NCBI RefSeq assembly: GCF_049800955.1
Contig: NZ_JBNAGA010000006.1
Span: 1-64,000 of the forward strand
Source of the DNA: JAKVBH01 sp049800955
Lineage (GTDB): Bacteria > Pseudomonadota > Alphaproteobacteria > Rhodobacterales > Rhodobacteraceae
Direction of reading: 5' to 3'
DNA: 64,000 nucleotides
Shown here: positions 52,141 to 60,814 of the stretch, piece by piece
Layout of the letters: each line of letters starts with the position of its first letter
Position numbering within the stretch: position 1 is the first letter of the stretch
Program-made: the position numbers and the translations under genes
Notes under the pieces: generated by a model
The model's database searches: none
What the model was told of the DNA's origin: nothing
The model's input: the letters and a program-made list of their open reading frames with translations, nothing else

Positions 52141-52758
52141 GTGGCGCGACTAACTGCAACAGAGCCATTCATTCACCCGGACTGCGAAATCACCGATAGT
52201 CGGTTTGGTGCTTATGTCGAGATTGGCAAAGGCAGCCGAGTCAGCAACTCGTATTTTGGGGACTACTCCTATTGCGACCGTTATGCCGACATCGCAAACG
52301 CCCAGATCGGCAAGTTTGCGAACATCGCTGCCTTTGCGCGGATCGGGGCCACCGACCACCCGCTTCATACGGCGGCCTGTCATCACTTCCTTTATCGGTC
52401 GGATGATTATTGGGACGATGTAGCACGGGATGAGGACTTCTTCGCGCACCGCCGGTCCCGCACGGCCCATATCGGCCATGACACATGGATCGGTGCAGGC
52501 GCAATGATCAAACCCGAGGTGAAACTGAGCGATGGCGCAGTCGTTGCGGCAGGCGCAGTTGTGACAAAAGACGTCGACCCCTACACCATCGTTGCAGGCA
52601 CCCCGGCCAAACCCTTGCGCCTGCGCCAGCCGCGCGAGATTGCAGATCGGCTGATTGCCTTAGCATGGTGGGATTGGTCCCATGAAGCGTTGAGAGACGC
52701 GCTTCCAGACTTTCGCGCGATGCAGGCAGCCACCTTTCTGGAAAAGTATGAAACCTGA
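52141..52758 (+). CDS. Hexapeptide-repeat transferase of the phosphonate-metabolism group
   Basis: 205 residues from GTG 52141. Left-handed beta-helix made of hexapeptide turns (about residues 10-65 and 110-150), with the xenobiotic acyltransferase-type finish GTPAKPLRLRQP. Resembles the transferase family that is typically encoded with phn genes. Probably an acetyltransferase acting on aminophosphonates (inference). Its end overlaps the following GNAT gene by 11 bases. Confidence 0.85.
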   Translation: MARLTATEPFIHPDCEITDSRFGAYVEIGKGSRVSNSYFGDYSYCDRYADIANAQIGKFANIAAFARIGATDHPLHTAACHHFLYRSDDYWDDVARDEDFFAHRRSRTAHIGHDTWIGAGAMIKPEVKLSDGAVVAAGAVVTKDVDPYTIVAGTPAKPLRLRQPREIADRLIALAWWDWSHEALRDALPDFRAMQAATFLEKYET

Positions 52759-53212
52759 TCTTGTCACCTTGCGAGCCGCCACAGATGCGGACCGTGAATT
52801 GGTCTTACGGCTAGAAGAAGAAGGTATGCGCGCTTATGCGCAGGCGCTTTGGGGCAACTGGCACCCTTCGGCCACAACTGCGTCTTTAGACTTGGCAGGC
52901 CACGAGATGATTACCGTCGGCGGAAAAATAGTTGGGGTCATCCAAACAAAGGACCATGGCCAAAGCCTGCAAGTCGCAAAGCTCTACATTGCCTCTGACG
53001 CGCGCGGTATGGGTTTTGGCGCTGCCGCAATTTGGCAGAAGGTCGGCGCGGAAGACCGTTCCATTTGGTTAAATGTGCTTACCACCAATCCAGATGCGAG
53101 GCGGTTCTATGAACGGCTCGGATTCAGTGTACGAGAAGAAACTCCGGAGCGCTGGTGTTTGCAATTGAAGCCCTCCGCAGTGTCACCAAACCTTAATGCG
53201 ATCTTCACATGA
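52748..53212 (+). CDS. GNAT-family N-acetyltransferase
   Basis: 154 residues. Acetyl-CoA pyrophosphate-binding motif region is VAKLYIASDARGMGFGAAAI (about 77-96), followed by NPDARRFYERLGF. It overlaps the hexapeptide transferase end, so is co-translated. Substrate unknown; small GNATs near phn genes often acetylate aminoalkylphosphonates, as PhnO does. Confidence 0.85.
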   Translation: MKPDLVTLRAATDADRELVLRLEEEGMRAYAQALWGNWHPSATTASLDLAGHEMITVGGKIVGVIQTKDHGQSLQVAKLYIASDARGMGFGAAAIWQKVGAEDRSIWLNVLTTNPDARRFYERLGFSVREETPERWCLQLKPSAVSPNLNAIFT

Positions 53213-53265
53213 AAATTGCATTCTTAGGTGACGGTTGTGGTGCCTTTCACATCGCAGGACTACCC

Positions 53266-54480
53266 ATGTTTCGCACACTTGCCATTGCAATGGCCGCACT
53301 CGCCGCATCGCCCGCACTCGCGCAATCCATTGACCGCGTGGATTACGGCCCGCGTCCCTTTTATCTGATCGACCGGATGGAAGACGGGCCGCTCAAATTC
53401 AAACTGCAATCCTGCGCCGCGCAAGAGGCCAAGCCGTCTCTCTTTTCCATCGGCCACCGTGGAGCTCCGATGAAGTTCCCCGAGCACACGGTTGAATCCA
53501 ACCTGGCGGCTGCGCGCATGGGAGCCGGAATTCTGGAATGCGACGTGACGTTCACAAAAGACTTGGAACTGGTCTGCCGTCACGCCCAAAACGATTTGCA
53601 CACGACGACCAACATTGTGACAACCGGCCTAGCAGACACGTGCAACGTGCCCTTCAGCCCGGCAAACGGTGACACTGCGGCCGCCGCAGAGTGCCGCACA
53701 TCCGAGATCACGCTGGCTGAGTATCGGACCCTGACGCCCAAGATGGACGCCTACGACAAAACCGCAACTTCGGCTGAAGCCTATCTGGGCGGCACGGCAG
53801 ACTGGCGCACGGATCTTTACAGCGTCGAGCCAGCCACGATTATGACCCACGCCGAGTCGATCGAGCTGTTCAAATCCCTGGGCGCGAAGTTCACGCCTGA
53901 ACTCAAGTCGCCATCGGTAGACATGCCCTTCAACGGGTTTAGCCAAGAAGACTACGCGCAGAAGCTGGTGGATGAATACAAGGCTGCGGGCGTCCCGGCC
54001 TCAGACGTTTGGCTCCAGTCATTCAATCTTGAAGATGTGCTGTATTGGATCAAAGCCGAACCCGATTTTGGCGCTCATGCAGTCTATCTGATGGATGAAT
54101 ACGACATCGAAGGGTATTCCCCGATGGACCCGGCCACATGGCCCAACACAATGGAAGAGCTGAAGGCGATGGGCGTGAACTACATCGCGCCGCCCACATG
54201 GACGCTGGTGACTTTGGAAGGGGAAGAGATTGTGCCCTCTGAGTTGGCTAAACAGGCCAAGGCCGCCGGGCTCAAGATCATCACCTGGACCATCGAACGA
54301 TCCGGCCCGCTGGTGCGCGGTGGCGGCTGGTATTACCAGTCCATCGCCGATGTGACCGACAGCGATGGCGTCATGTACGAGTTGATCGACGCGCTGGCAA
54401 TGGATGTCGGGGTTGAGGGGATTTTCTCCGACTGGCCCGCGACAGTGACCTACTATGCGAATTGCATGGGTCTCGAATAA
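53266..54480 (+). CDS. Secreted glycerophosphodiester phosphodiesterase
   Basis: 404 residues from ATG 53266, preceded by AGGA; the signal peptide runs to about residue 20 (PALAQS). The GDPD core begins with GHRGAPMKFPEHTVESN, continues LECDVTFTKD, and has the second catalytic His in VCRHA. It splits glycerophosphodiesters in the periplasm into sn-glycerol-3-phosphate and alcohol. This fits the phosphorus-scavenging theme and the Ugp-type importer upstream. A terminator follows. Confidence 0.9.
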   Translation: MFRTLAIAMAALAASPALAQSIDRVDYGPRPFYLIDRMEDGPLKFKLQSCAAQEAKPSLFSIGHRGAPMKFPEHTVESNLAAARMGAGILECDVTFTKDLELVCRHAQNDLHTTTNIVTTGLADTCNVPFSPANGDTAAAAECRTSEITLAEYRTLTPKMDAYDKTATSAEAYLGGTADWRTDLYSVEPATIMTHAESIELFKSLGAKFTPELKSPSVDMPFNGFSQEDYAQKLVDEYKAAGVPASDVWLQSFNLEDVLYWIKAEPDFGAHAVYLMDEYDIEGYSPMDPATWPNTMEELKAMGVNYIAPPTWTLVTLEGEEIVPSELAKQAKAAGLKIITWTIERSGPLVRGGGWYYQSIADVTDSDGVMYELIDALAMDVGVEGIFSDWPATVTYYANCMGLE

Positions 54481-54507
54481 CCCAATCATGGTTTTGTAAG
54501 CGGTGCA

Positions 54508-54543
54508 GCCCCTACTCTCAAACGGGTGGGGGCCTTTCGTTTT
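54508..54543. terminator. Terminator between glycerophosphodiesterase and phnF
   Basis: GCCCCTAC (54508-54515) pairs with GTGGGGGC (54526-54533) with one G-U pair, loop ten bases, followed by CTTTCGTTTT. It overlaps the 3' end of convergent phnF and may serve both strands. Confidence 0.65.
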
Positions 54544-55255
54544 CCAGTGTCAGCGTCACCCTGTCACCGGCGAACCATGTGCGGCCAAACTCAACCGCCG
54601 TACCAGCTTGATCAACGTTGACACCTGAGGACTTCAAGAGTGGATCGCCCTCCGAGACCTGAAGATGGAGCGCATGTGTCGCCGTGGCCCGTACCGCCGT
54701 CAGACGGGTGGAGGCGCGGGTGTAGTCGGAGATGCCAACCAGCCGCAGCGCTTCGGTTACGCTGCTGGTTTGGTGCAGGGCTTCTTCGATGCCGGTAAGA
54801 CGCCCGAGAGGAAACAGGCTTTCAAACACGGCGATCGGCTGGCCGTCGGCGAGCGAAAGACCGTGATAGACGCAAACCGGATCGCCCGGGGCAATCTGCA
54901 GCGCTTTGGCTTCGCCCGTCGTCGCGGAACGCTCCTCGACCTGGAGAATGCGCTTGTCGGGTCGCCTGCCCGCGGCGATCAGGTTCTCGTGGAACCGCAC
55001 ACGTTGCCCAATCGGGTAGTCCGTCGGCGTGGCTGCGACGAAAGCACCAGAACCACGACGGGTGCGGATCAGACCTTCTTCAACCAAAGCCGAGATGCCA
55101 TGTCGGACTGTGTGCCGATTGACCCCAAAGCGCTTGGCCAAACCTGCCTCGGTCGGCAGTTTGTCTCCGGGCGCGTATTTGCCCTCTGCTAGGTCACTTC
55201 GGAGCGCATCGGCTATGGCCTGCCAGATGGGTGTTTTGCCTGAAGTGTCACGCAA
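54518..55255 (-). CDS. phnF: GntR-family repressor of the C-P lyase operon
   Basis: 245 residues from TTG 55255; an in-frame stop lies two codons upstream and no ATG or GTG fits. Winged-helix domain (residues ~8-75, LPTEAGLAKRFGVNRHTVRH) and UTRA ligand-binding domain. PhnF represses phn genes in other bacteria. Divergent from phnG over an 81-base control region. Confidence 0.9.
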   Translation of the reverse strand: MRDTSGKTPIWQAIADALRSDLAEGKYAPGDKLPTEAGLAKRFGVNRHTVRHGISALVEEGLIRTRRGSGAFVAATPTDYPIGQRVRFHENLIAAGRRPDKRILQVEERSATTGEAKALQIAPGDPVCVYHGLSLADGQPIAVFESLFPLGRLTGIEEALHQTSSVTEALRLVGISDYTRASTRLTAVRATATHALHLQVSEGDPLLKSSGVNVDQAGTAVEFGRTWFAGDRVTLTLENERPPPV

Positions 55256-55290
55256 GTTTCACAAATCTCTTCTGTCGTGAGAGGGGGAAT

Positions 55291-55320
55291 CTGTTATGAT
55301 GTGTATAGTTGTATAGTATA
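55291..55320. promoter_or_regulatory. phnF-phnG control region with tandem octamer
   Basis: TGTATAGT occurs twice in tandem (55302-55309 and 55310-55317). It directly follows a TATGAT-like -10 (55295-55300), so a bound protein would block the promoter. CTGTTAT-GATG-TGTATAG (55291-55308) also resembles half of a Pho box. PhnF is the likely binder; PhoB is possible. Confidence 0.5.
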
Positions 55321-55336
55321 TGGAAAAGTTGTCGAG

Positions 55337-55792
55337 ATGAAAGACACTTTCGACGAAAACGCCGAGCGAAAAGCCTGGATGGGTCTGCTGGCCAGGGCGC
55401 CGGAAGGCCGCGTTGCTGCCTTGCTGGATGCCGCCATATCGCGTCCAGAATTCACATGGCTGCGCGCGCCTGAGATCGGCAGCACAATGGTGCGTGGTCG
55501 CGCCGGTGGGACTGGCGCGCCCTTTAACATCGGAGAGATGACCGTCACGCGCTGCGCGCTGACGCTCGCCAGCGGTGAAGTCGGCCACGCCTATATTCAG
55601 GGCCGCCGCAAGTCTGATGCCGAAGCGGCGGCGCTTGTCGACGCGCTGATGCAAGGGCGCAATGCCTCAGCCGTCCGCAAGGCAGTTCTTGACCCGCTCG
55701 GGGCGGAGCAGTCCGCCGCAAAGATCGCCCGCGCCGAAAAAGCCGCTGCGACAAAGGTCGAGTTCTTCACGATGGCAAGAGGAGAGGACTAA
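55337..55792 (+). CDS. phnG: C-P lyase core subunit PhnG
   Basis: 151 residues from ATG 55337. Contains the PhnG blocks RKAWMGLLARAP and LRAPEIGSTMVRGRAGGTG. Part of the PhnGHIJ complex that converts ATP and phosphonate to ribose phosphonate triphosphate and on to 5-phosphoribosyl-1,2-cyclic phosphate. TAATG overlap with phnH. Confidence 0.95.
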   Translation: MKDTFDENAERKAWMGLLARAPEGRVAALLDAAISRPEFTWLRAPEIGSTMVRGRAGGTGAPFNIGEMTVTRCALTLASGEVGHAYIQGRRKSDAEAAALVDALMQGRNASAVRKAVLDPLGAEQSAAKIARAEKAAATKVEFFTMARGED

Positions 55793-56370
55793 TGCAGGCA
55801 ACCGCTCTGTCAGGTGGGTTCGACAATCCCGCCATAGGGTCCGCCCACGCATTCCGGAGCGTAATGGAAGCCATGGCGCGTCCGGGCAGGATTCATGATA
55901 TTCAGGGTGCCGTTCCACCTGCGGACTTGTCCGTCGCGGCCGGCACCGTGCTGTTGACCCTGTGCGACACCGACACGCCTGTCTATCTTGCTGGCAAGGC
56001 TGACACGGATGATGTTCGCGCGTGGTTGGCCTTTCATACGGGTGCCCCGCTGGCAGGACCGTCACATGCGATGTTTGCCGTCGGCGACTGGGACGCATTG
56101 ATGCCGCTTGGCAGCTATCCCGTTGGAACGCCGGACTACCCCGATCGCTCGACCACCCTGATTGTGGAATGCGCGACGCTTGAGCACTCCGGCGCGGTTC
56201 TGACCGGGCCGGGGATCAAGACAAAGACGGCGTTGTCCCTACCCGAGATTGTGGGTTTTCAGGACAATCACGCGTTGTTCCCGCAGGGGCTGGATTTCAT
56301 TTTTACCAGTGGCGACCAACTGGCGGCCCTGCCCCGTTCCACGAAAATCGCTGATCCGGAGACGCTCTGA
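55792..56370 (+). CDS. phnH: C-P lyase core subunit PhnH
   Basis: 192 residues; PhnH hallmarks include FRSVMEAMARPG and a LCDTDTPVYL segment. Structural partner of PhnG and PhnI. TGATG overlap with phnI. Confidence 0.95.
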   Translation: MQATALSGGFDNPAIGSAHAFRSVMEAMARPGRIHDIQGAVPPADLSVAAGTVLLTLCDTDTPVYLAGKADTDDVRAWLAFHTGAPLAGPSHAMFAVGDWDALMPLGSYPVGTPDYPDRSTTLIVECATLEHSGAVLTGPGIKTKTALSLPEIVGFQDNHALFPQGLDFIFTSGDQLAALPRSTKIADPETL

Positions 56371-57458
56371 TGTATGTTGCTGTGAAGGGCGGCGAGCGGG
56401 CCATTGAAAACGCCCATGCCTGGCTTGCGGAGGAACGCCGTGGCGATACGGATGTCGCCGAACTGAGCATTGCGCAGATCCGTGAACAGTTGAAGCTGGC
56501 CGTCGACCGCGTCATGGCCGAAGGTTCGCTCTATGATCCTGACCTTGCCGCATTGGCGATCAAGCAATCGCGCGGTGATCTGATTGAAGCAATCTTCCTG
56601 ATTCGGGCTTACCGCACCACACTACCGAGGTTCGGCGCATCGGATCCGGTGGACACGGGTGCGATGGCCTGCGACCGGCGCATCTCGGCGACGTTCAAAG
56701 ATCTGCCTGGAGGGCAAGTTCTGGGGCCGACCTTCGATTACACGCACCGTTTGCTAGATTTCAAACTGGCTGCAGATGGCGACGTCCCCGAGGCCCCAAC
56801 GCGGGAAAGCGTTCCAGGCGACGTGCCGCATGTGACAGAGTTTCTCAACCGCGAAGGCCTGATTGAAGAAGCCCCCCGCGATGATACACCGCCGCCTGAC
56901 CTGACGCGCGAGCCGCTTGAAATGCCAGCAGACCGCGCGCTGCGGCTGCAAGCGCTGACCCGCGCCGATGAAGGTTTCACGCTTGGTCTCGCCTATTCCA
57001 CGCAACGCGGCTATGCGCGCAACCATGCCTTTGTCGGCGAGCTGCGGATCGGTGCCGTCGCGGTCGAGATGGACATCCCAGAGCTGGGTTTTGCTATCGA
57101 GATTGGGGAGATCACCCTAACCGAATGCGAAACCGTCAACCAATTCAAAGGCTCCAAAACCGAGCCTCCGCAATTCACCCGCGGATACGGGCTGGTCTTT
57201 GGCCAATCCGAACGCAAGGCGATCTCCATGGCGCTGGTTGACCGCGCGCTGCGGTGGAAGGAACTGGGCGAAGACTATGTCGGCGCGCCTGCACAAGACA
57301 CCGAGTTTGTTCTTTACCACGCGGACAACATCCAGGCGACGGGCTTCCTGGAGCACATCAAGCTGCCCCACTACGTCGACTTCCAGTCTGAATTGGAATT
57401 GGTGCGCAAATTGCGCCGCGAGGCAGGGGCGGATCGGGTTCAAGAGGCGGCAGAATGA
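56370..57458 (+). CDS. phnI: C-P lyase core subunit PhnI
   Basis: 362 residues, the usual length. MYVAVKGGERAIENAHAWLA and ELSIAQIREQLKLAVDRVM are family signatures. PhnI carries the nucleosidase activity that attaches phosphonate to ribose of ATP with PhnG, H and L. Overlaps the HAD gene by four bases. Confidence 0.95.
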   Translation: MYVAVKGGERAIENAHAWLAEERRGDTDVAELSIAQIREQLKLAVDRVMAEGSLYDPDLAALAIKQSRGDLIEAIFLIRAYRTTLPRFGASDPVDTGAMACDRRISATFKDLPGGQVLGPTFDYTHRLLDFKLAADGDVPEAPTRESVPGDVPHVTEFLNREGLIEEAPRDDTPPPDLTREPLEMPADRALRLQALTRADEGFTLGLAYSTQRGYARNHAFVGELRIGAVAVEMDIPELGFAIEIGEITLTECETVNQFKGSKTEPPQFTRGYGLVFGQSERKAISMALVDRALRWKELGEDYVGAPAQDTEFVLYHADNIQATGFLEHIKLPHYVDFQSELELVRKLRREAGADRVQEAAE

Positions 57459-58048
57459 AATACGTCGTCTTCGACATTGGCGCCGTTCTCTTAGAGTGGA
57501 AGCCCGAATTGGCATGGGCCGACGAACTTGGGCTGGACGGCGCGCGCGATTTCATGCGCCGTATAAGCTTTGACAAGATCAATCTTGCCTGCGACGCAGG
57601 GGCCAGCTTTGCGAAGGCAAGCAAGGAGATCGCAGACCCGGACGACGCTGCTCGGCTAGAGCGATATGTCAGCCTCTATCACTTGACGGTGCCAAACAAG
57701 ATTACGGGCACGTGGGATTGCCTTTACGACCTGAAAGAGCGCGGCATCAAATTGCACGCCATCACCAACTGGTCCGCAGAGACATGGCCGGTCGGCGTAA
57801 AGGTCCATCCAGAGTTGGGTAAAGTTTTCGAGACCACGATCGTGTCTGGACAGGTCGGTATGATCAAGCCCAGCGTCACGATATTCCAACTTCTTTGTGA
57901 CCGTGCCGGTGTTGCCGCGGAAAACTGCATCTTCATCGATGATGGTCCGCACAACTGTGTCGGCGCCCGGGCCGCGGGAATGGACGCGATCCATTTCACA
58001 AATCCTGACGCGCTCAGAGCCTCACTAGAGGCAAAGGGGGTACTATGA
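57455..58048 (+). CDS. HAD-family hydrolase inside the C-P lyase operon
   Basis: 197 residues. Motif I is FDIGAVLLEW (nucleophile D7, with Gly where most HAD phosphatases have a second Asp), motif II Thr in AITNWS, motif III Lys in MIKPS and motif IV FIDDG. This is the YihX/haloacid-type subclass. ATGA overlaps on both sides with phnI and phnJ show it is co-translated with the core complex. It might act on phosphorylated side products or supply phosphate (inference); standard C-P lyase operons do not have it between I and J. Confidence 0.88.
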   Translation: MKYVVFDIGAVLLEWKPELAWADELGLDGARDFMRRISFDKINLACDAGASFAKASKEIADPDDAARLERYVSLYHLTVPNKITGTWDCLYDLKERGIKLHAITNWSAETWPVGVKVHPELGKVFETTIVSGQVGMIKPSVTIFQLLCDRAGVAAENCIFIDDGPHNCVGARAAGMDAIHFTNPDALRASLEAKGVL

Positions 58049-58902
58049 CCGATCAGGCTTACAACTTCGCCTATCTCGACGAACAGACCAAGCGGATGAT
58101 CCGCCGCGCGATCCTAAAAGGGTTGGCCATCCCCGGGTATCAGGTGCCCTTCGCTTCTCGCGAAATGCCCATGCCCTATGGTTGGGGTACGGGGGGCGTT
58201 CAGGTTTCTGCCGCCGTTTTGACGCCGGATGATACGTTCAAGGTGATCGACCAAGGTGCGGACGACACCACGAACGCCGTTTCCATTCGGTCGTTTTTTG
58301 AACGCACGGCAGGAGTTGAGACCACCACCACGACCTCAGAGGCGACCGTGATCCAGACCCGCCACCGCATCCCCGAAGAGCCGCTGACCGAGGATCAGAT
58401 CCTCGTCTATCAGGTGCCGATCCCGGAACCGCTACGGTTTCTGGAACCACGCGAAAGCGAGACGCGCAAGATGCACAGCCTTGAGGAATATGGGCTGATG
58501 CATGTGAAGCTCTATGAGGACATCAGCCGGCACGGCCATATTGCGACCTCCTACGCCTATCCGGTGAAGGTCGAGGAGCGCTATGTGATGGACCCGTCGC
58601 CCATCCCGAAATTTGACAATCCGAAACTGGGCGACATGGCCGCCATCCAGCTGTTTGGCGCAGGCCGCGAGCAGCGGATATACGCGCTGCCGCCCTACAC
58701 GCAGGTTGTGAGCCTCGATTTCGAAGACCATCCGTTCGAAGCCAGCAAGGCGGATCACCCTTGCGGGCTGTGCGACGCGACGGACAGCTATCTGGACGAA
58801 GTCATCATGGATGATCAGGGCGGGCGCATGTTCGTCTGCTCCGACACGGATTACTGCGAAGCTCGGCGCGCCGCTGGTCACAAAGGAAAGGACGCGGCAT
58901 GA
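58045..58902 (+). CDS. phnJ: C-P lyase radical SAM subunit PhnJ
   Basis: 285 residues. The catalytic cysteines are C240, C243, C265 and C271, the same spacing as in the Escherichia coli enzyme (241, 244, 266, 272). Of these the E. coli set binds the 4Fe-4S cluster and contains the thiyl-radical cysteine that cleaves the C-P bond. ATGA overlap with phnK. Confidence 0.96.
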   Translation: MTDQAYNFAYLDEQTKRMIRRAILKGLAIPGYQVPFASREMPMPYGWGTGGVQVSAAVLTPDDTFKVIDQGADDTTNAVSIRSFFERTAGVETTTTTSEATVIQTRHRIPEEPLTEDQILVYQVPIPEPLRFLEPRESETRKMHSLEEYGLMHVKLYEDISRHGHIATSYAYPVKVEERYVMDPSPIPKFDNPKLGDMAAIQLFGAGREQRIYALPPYTQVVSLDFEDHPFEASKADHPCGLCDATDSYLDEVIMDDQGGRMFVCSDTDYCEARRAAGHKGKDAA

Positions 58903-59669
58903 CACCTTTGCTGTCGGTTCAAGGTATCACCAAACGCTACGGCGCACATATCGGCTGCGCGGACGTGTCCTTTGATCTCTATCCCGGTGAGGTGATGGGC
59001 ATTGTCGGCGAAAGCGGATCGGGCAAATCGACGCTGCTGAATTGCATGGCGGGGCATCTGCCACCTGATGCGGGTCAGGTCGTGTTCGATACGCGCACCG
59101 ACGGCCCCAAGGATACGATCACCATGTCCGAGCCCGAACGGCGGATGTTGGGGCGGACGGATTGGGCGTTCGTTCACCAACACGCCCGTGACGGGCTGCG
59201 TATGGGCGTCTCAGCCGGCGGCAATGTTGGCGAGCGGTTGATGGCTGTCGGCGAACGGCGTTACGGCGACATTCGCGGCAAGGCCACGGATTGGCTGGAG
59301 CGGGTCGAGATCGACGCCGCCCGCGTCGATGACCGACCCACAACCTTTTCCGGCGGCATGCAGCAGCGCCTGCAGATCGCGCGCAATCTTGTGACGGGGC
59401 CGCGTCTGGTCTTCATGGATGAGCCCACCGGGGGCCTCGATGTGTCGGTGCAGGCACGACTGCTGGATCTGTTGCGCGGGCTGGTGCGCGACATGGGCCT
59501 GTCGGCGATCATCGTCACCCACGACCTCGCCGTCGTGCGCCTGCTGGCGGATCGTCTAATGGTGATGAAATCAGGCCGGGTGGTCGAGGCGGGCCTGACC
59601 GATCAGGTGCTGGATGATCCGCAACACGCCTATTCCCAACTTCTTGTGTCTTCCGTTTTGCAGGTGTGA
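58899..59669 (+). CDS. phnK: C-P lyase ABC-type subunit PhnK
   Basis: 256 residues. Walker A GESGSGKST, signature FSGGMQQR, Walker B VFMDEPTGGLD. PhnK docks on the PhnGHIJ core rather than on a permease. Contains the DGLRMGVSAGGNVGERLMAV stretch typical of PhnK. Confidence 0.95.
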   Translation: MTPLLSVQGITKRYGAHIGCADVSFDLYPGEVMGIVGESGSGKSTLLNCMAGHLPPDAGQVVFDTRTDGPKDTITMSEPERRMLGRTDWAFVHQHARDGLRMGVSAGGNVGERLMAVGERRYGDIRGKATDWLERVEIDAARVDDRPTTFSGGMQQRLQIARNLVTGPRLVFMDEPTGGLDVSVQARLLDLLRGLVRDMGLSAIIVTHDLAVVRLLADRLMVMKSGRVVEAGLTDQVLDDPQHAYSQLLVSSVLQV

Positions 59670-59672
59670 GTC

Positions 59673-60134
59673 ATGACAGTTCAAATCACTCAGGCTACGG
59701 ATATGGATTGCCAAGATGTCGTTTCGTTCTTGGCCACCGCCTTACCTGAAAGTTGGCGGCAGCCAGAATTGCCAGACCGCGCGCAGATTCAACGCGTCCT
59801 CTCACATAACGCGTCCATCCTTATGATCGCGCGTCAAGAAGACACCGTCGTGGGGCTGGCGCTTGGATGGTGCTTTCCCAACGCAGTCGCCCAAGGCGAT
59901 ACAGTCATGCTGGATGAGCTTTTGGTCGATCCTGGCTGTCGCGGGATTGGCATCGGCACTGAGTTGGTAAAGGCATTTACAAAGACAGCACGGCAACTCG
60001 GAAAAGCACCGATCGAAGTCTGGGCAACAACAGATTTTCCGGACGAGCCAGCCGCAACCCCGTTTGCACGAACAGGCGGCCAACAGGGCGAGTTGCTGCG
60101 CCAATTCGACTGGCCAAAGGAGGCATGCGCATGA
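59673..60134 (+). CDS. GNAT-family acetyltransferase inserted between phnK and phnL
   Basis: 153 residues. The CoA-binding segment is DELLVDPGCRGIGIGTELVK, of the kind seen in aminoglycoside 3-N-acetyltransferase I-like GNATs. Position suggests acetylation of aminophosphonates before or after import, as PhnO does, but its sequence is not an obvious PhnO. It overlaps the phnL start by four bases. Confidence 0.83.
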   Translation: MTVQITQATDMDCQDVVSFLATALPESWRQPELPDRAQIQRVLSHNASILMIARQEDTVVGLALGWCFPNAVAQGDTVMLDELLVDPGCRGIGIGTELVKAFTKTARQLGKAPIEVWATTDFPDEPAATPFARTGGQQGELLRQFDWPKEACA

Positions 60135-60814
60135 TCTCTCTAGAAGACGTCTCGAAAACCTTCACGCTGCACAATCAAGGCAGCGCCGTGATTGAAGTCA
60201 TCAGAGATGTGTCCTTTCACGTAGTCCCTGGAGAGTGCGTGGCGCTGACCGGGGCTTCAGGTGCGGGTAAATCGACCCTGATGCGGATGATCTACGGCAA
60301 TTACCTGACCCAATCGGGATCGATCTGCATCGGAGATGTGGACATCGTAAAGGCAGAACCCCGTGAGATCATCGCGCTGCGCCGCGAGGTGCTGGGCTAT
60401 GTCAGCCAGTTCCTGCGGGTTGTTCCGCGCGTGCCGACGCTAGAAGTGGTCGCAGACCCCTTACGGGCCCTGGGTGTGCCTACTGAGGACGCCCAAGCAA
60501 GGGCGCAAGACCTGCTGTCGAAACTCAACATCCCTCAGCGGCTCTGGTCTCTGTCCCCGACAACCTTCTCGGGCGGCGAACAGCAGCGGGTCAACATCGC
60601 GCGCGGTTTTGCCCACGCATATCCCGCGATGCTTCTGGACGAGCCCACAGCAAGCCTTGATGCGACCAATCGGGAAGTCGTGTTGTCCCTGATTGAGGAG
60701 GCTAAAACCCGCGGTGCGGCGATCATTGGCATCTTCCACGACGAGGCGGCGCGCGCGCGTGTCTGCGACCGCGAGATCGACGTCAGCGCGTTCACACCCG
60801 GCCTCGCGGCATGA
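60131..60814 (+). CDS. phnL: C-P lyase ABC-type subunit PhnL
   Basis: 227 residues from ATG 60131, because AAGGAGG is one base from ATG 60125 but seven from 60131. Walker A GASGAGKST, signature FSGGEQQR, Walker B AMLLDEPTASLD. Works with PhnI and PhnK in the core. ATGA overlap with phnN. Confidence 0.94.
   Translation: MISLEDVSKTFTLHNQGSAVIEVIRDVSFHVVPGECVALTGASGAGKSTLMRMIYGNYLTQSGSICIGDVDIVKAEPREIIALRREVLGYVSQFLRVVPRVPTLEVVADPLRALGVPTEDAQARAQDLLSKLNIPQRLWSLSPTTFSGGEQQRVNIARGFAHAYPAMLLDEPTASLDATNREVVLSLIEEAKTRGAAIIGIFHDEAARARVCDREIDVSAFTPGLAA

Noticed and set aside
53170..53200. Possible Pho box before the glycerophosphodiesterase (GTGTCAC-CAAA-CCTTAAT)
   Set aside because: Only one half resembles the consensus and it lies inside the GNAT coding region; too weak to annotate.
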